A DNA stretch of 51,735 bases from Clostridiales bacterium. GTDB lineage: Bacteria > Bacillota > Peptococcia > DRI-13 > UBA5745. Below are positions 50,443-51,735 of the stretch, in pieces. The position numbers and the translations under genes were made by a program. The DNA lies in assembly GCA_009782505.1 (NCBI GenBank), contig WRIW01000013.1, positions 1 through 51,735 of the forward strand, given 5' to 3'. The notes below the pieces were generated by a model, which saw only the letters and a list, made by a program, of their open reading frames with translations, ran no database searches and was not told the origin of the DNA. Numbering within the stretch: position 1 is the first letter of the stretch; every line of letters begins with the position of its first letter.

Positions 50443-51597
50443 TCATCCTCCTATCAATACTCTCGGCAGCCTCGGGCTAAGGTTCGACAGCACTTCCTCA
50501 ACCACCGTGCCCCGGATGCCCGCGGCTTCTTCGATGGTGAGCGCGCCGTCGTCCCCGTTGCCGTAGACGATGATTTCGTCGCCCATAGCGGCGTCCGGCA
50601 CAGCGGATAGATCGATCATACAGTGGTCCATGCATATCCTTCCGATCACCGGGCAGCGTTTGCCTCTCACCATGACATAAAAGTTGTTGGAATAACAACG
50701 GGTAAAACCATCCGCGTACCCCAGCGGCAGCACGCCGACCAGGGTATCCTTCTCCAAGCGGTGCGAAAAGCCATAGCCGACGGCTTCCCCGGCGGGGATC
50801 GGCGCCACGCTGCCCAGCCTACCCATCAGCCGTACAGCCGGCTTTACCCTAATCCTCTCCCTGGATACTTCCGCCGAAGGGTACGTGCCGGTGAAGAGGA
50901 GCCCCGGGCGCACCATGTCGAAATCGTACTCCGGCAGATCGCATAGGCTTGGGCTGTTGGCCGCATGGATCAAGCCGTAAGGCACGCCCCGGGCTTTCAG
51001 CATATCGATGAAAGCCGCAAACCGCTCCGCCTGTTTCCTGGTCGCGCCCTTGTCCGCTTCATCCGCTGCGGCGAAATGCGTATAGACGCCCCCGATCTCT
51101 ATACCCGGCAGCCCCGCCGCCCGGGCGACGATATCCGCGCTTGCCTCATCGGGCATGAAGCCGAGCCTGTTCATCCCGGTATTGACTTTAATGTGTATCT
51201 TGCCTTTCTTACTCCGGCGGCAGGCTTCGGCGGAGAAGGCTTCAATCATATCCCACCGATACATGGTCAGGGAGATATCCCGGTCGAGGGCCGGGGGGTA
51301 ATGCTCTTCCGACAGATAACCCAGGATCAATATGTCGTGACCGGGGCAGGCTTGACGGACTTCCAAAGCCTCGCTAAGCACAGCCACCGCGTACATATAG
51401 GCGCCCGACTCTCGAAATAACGCCGCCGTCATCCGGCAATCCAAGCCATAGCATTGGCTTTTGAGCACGGCGCAGATCTTCACGTTCTCGCCGACCGCCC
51501 GCCTGACTGCCATGAAGTTGTCTTTCAGCCTCGCCCTGTCTATCTCCACCCAGGCGTCCCGGATGATTCCCTGCGAATAGTTGCCCATATCCCTCAT
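50443..51597 (-). CDS. alr: Alanine-racemase-like PLP protein with unusual lysine motif
   Basis: 384 residues. N-terminal barrel plus C-terminal beta domain. The PLP-lysine segment reads AVLKSQCYGLD instead of the usual AVVKANAYGHG; the Lys and Tyr-Gly are kept. Catalytic Tyr in EAVGYGFSHR, and GYADGF, RICMDHCMIDLSA and MVRPGLLFTG are standard. It supplies D-alanine for the wall, or may racemise another amino acid. The start is ATG 51597 or ATG 51588. An end of element B sits 13 bases before the start, in place of a normal promoter region. Confidence 0.85.
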   Translation of the reverse strand: MRDMGNYSQGIIRDAWVEIDRARLKDNFMAVRRAVGENVKICAVLKSQCYGLDCRMTAALFRESGAYMYAVAVLSEALEVRQACPGHDILILGYLSEEHYPPALDRDISLTMYRWDMIEAFSAEACRRSKKGKIHIKVNTGMNRLGFMPDEASADIVARAAGLPGIEIGGVYTHFAAADEADKGATRKQAERFAAFIDMLKARGVPYGLIHAANSPSLCDLPEYDFDMVRPGLLFTGTYPSAEVSRERIRVKPAVRLMGRLGSVAPIPAGEAVGYGFSHRLEKDTLVGVLPLGYADGFTRCYSNNFYVMVRGKRCPVIGRICMDHCMIDLSAVPDAAMGDEIIVYGNGDDGALTIEEAAGIRGTVVEEVLSNLSPRLPRVLIGG

Positions 51598-51609
51598 CTT
51601 CCAAAGCTA

Positions 51610-51631
51610 TTTTGTGGACGCTGCACTAGTA
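51610..51631 (-). repeat. Solitary end of element B upstream of alr
   Basis: TATTT-GTGGACGCTGCACTAG matches the right end of element B (24021-24042) at 21 of 22 bases, in the same orientation. No second inverted end is visible before the window edge. It lies between alr and the partial gene and supplies the latter's stop codon. Confidence 0.75.
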
Positions 51632-51735
51632 CCCTGTCATGCCCTGCCACGCCCCCGGCTTGACCTTCGACCTCCCGGCGATCCGCAAGGGCAGCACCAT
51701 TCCTTTGACGTCATCCGCGTATCCCCTATCGCCTT
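51628..51735 (-). CDS. C-terminal end of an unidentified protein (cut by window edge)
   Basis: Frame open from the right edge to TAG at 51630-51628: ...GYADDVKGMVLPLRIAGR, then SKVKPGAWQGMTGY. The codon use is GC-rich like the neighbours. The stop codon is within the CTAG of the element B end, so the reading frame may have been altered by the insertion. Not recognised. Confidence 0.45.

Overview
The window looks like chromosomal DNA of a high-GC, anaerobic, Clostridia-type Firmicute. The evidence is gene order and chemistry. Two conserved Firmicute housekeeping blocks are present on the minus strand (yceD-rpmF-plsX-acpP-rnc-smc-ftsY and ylxM-ffh-rpsP-khpA-rimM-trmD-rplS-ylqF-rnhB). A T-box leader, a ferredoxin-dependent 2-oxoacid oxidoreductase (iorAB) and an AmmeMemoRadiSam locus add to this. 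Many consensus sigma-A-type promoters (TTGACA, 16-17 bp, TATAAT) can be read directly.

Layout. 1-536: start of gdhA. 541-2629: AT-rich island with an AbiE-type toxin-antitoxin pair. 2641-5518: a coiled-coil protein, rsmD and a GtrII-like membrane protein. 5512-5668: a free-standing tRNA-like gene with its own promoter and terminator. 5694-11738: nagB, iorBA, a VOC protein and a two-gene AmmeMemoRadiSam operon. 11817-15656: secreted or wall proteins (glucosaminidase, DUF4358 lipoprotein, SGNH hydrolase). 16022-22514: a fused RNase HII-YraN gene followed, in reverse order, by ribosome, tRNA-modification and SRP genes. 22711-25132: a diguanylate cyclase and a uroporphyrinogen-decarboxylase-like protein inserted between the ffh and ftsY blocks. 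25224-32698: ftsY, smc, rnc, acpP, plsX, rpmF, yceD. 33118-34230: a second AT-rich island with a nucleotidyltransferase and partner pair. 34447-36811: MATE transporter and a PLP threonine-dehydratase-like enzyme. 37052-39863: a TIM-barrel isomerase-like protein and an acyl-CoA ligase behind a T-box. 39958-45222: LCP wall protein, a small protein and a potABCD spermidine/putrescine-type transporter. 45397-48925: two exported proteins, a beta-propeller and a copper-amine-oxidase-like stalk. 49089-51597: esterase, HIT protein, alanine-racemase-like protein. A further gene is cut by the right edge.

The most unusual content is not in the genes. At least five long, imperfectly palindromic intergenic elements occur (15757-16019, 23826-24042, 32121-32228, 36844-37026, 39889-39944). 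Several share sequence modules, one has near-perfect 27-bp terminal inverted repeats with a second solitary end at 51610-51631, and related repeats run into the coding starts of two neighbouring exported-protein genes near 47.8 and 48.8 kb. They look like MITE- or REP-type non-autonomous elements without a transposase in the window. Other points for a second look are the T-box on an acyl-CoA ligase, the tRNA-like transcript without a usable anticodon loop, the RNase HII-YraN fusion, the fused AmmeMemoRadiSam protein, and the long acidic tail on ribosomal protein S16.
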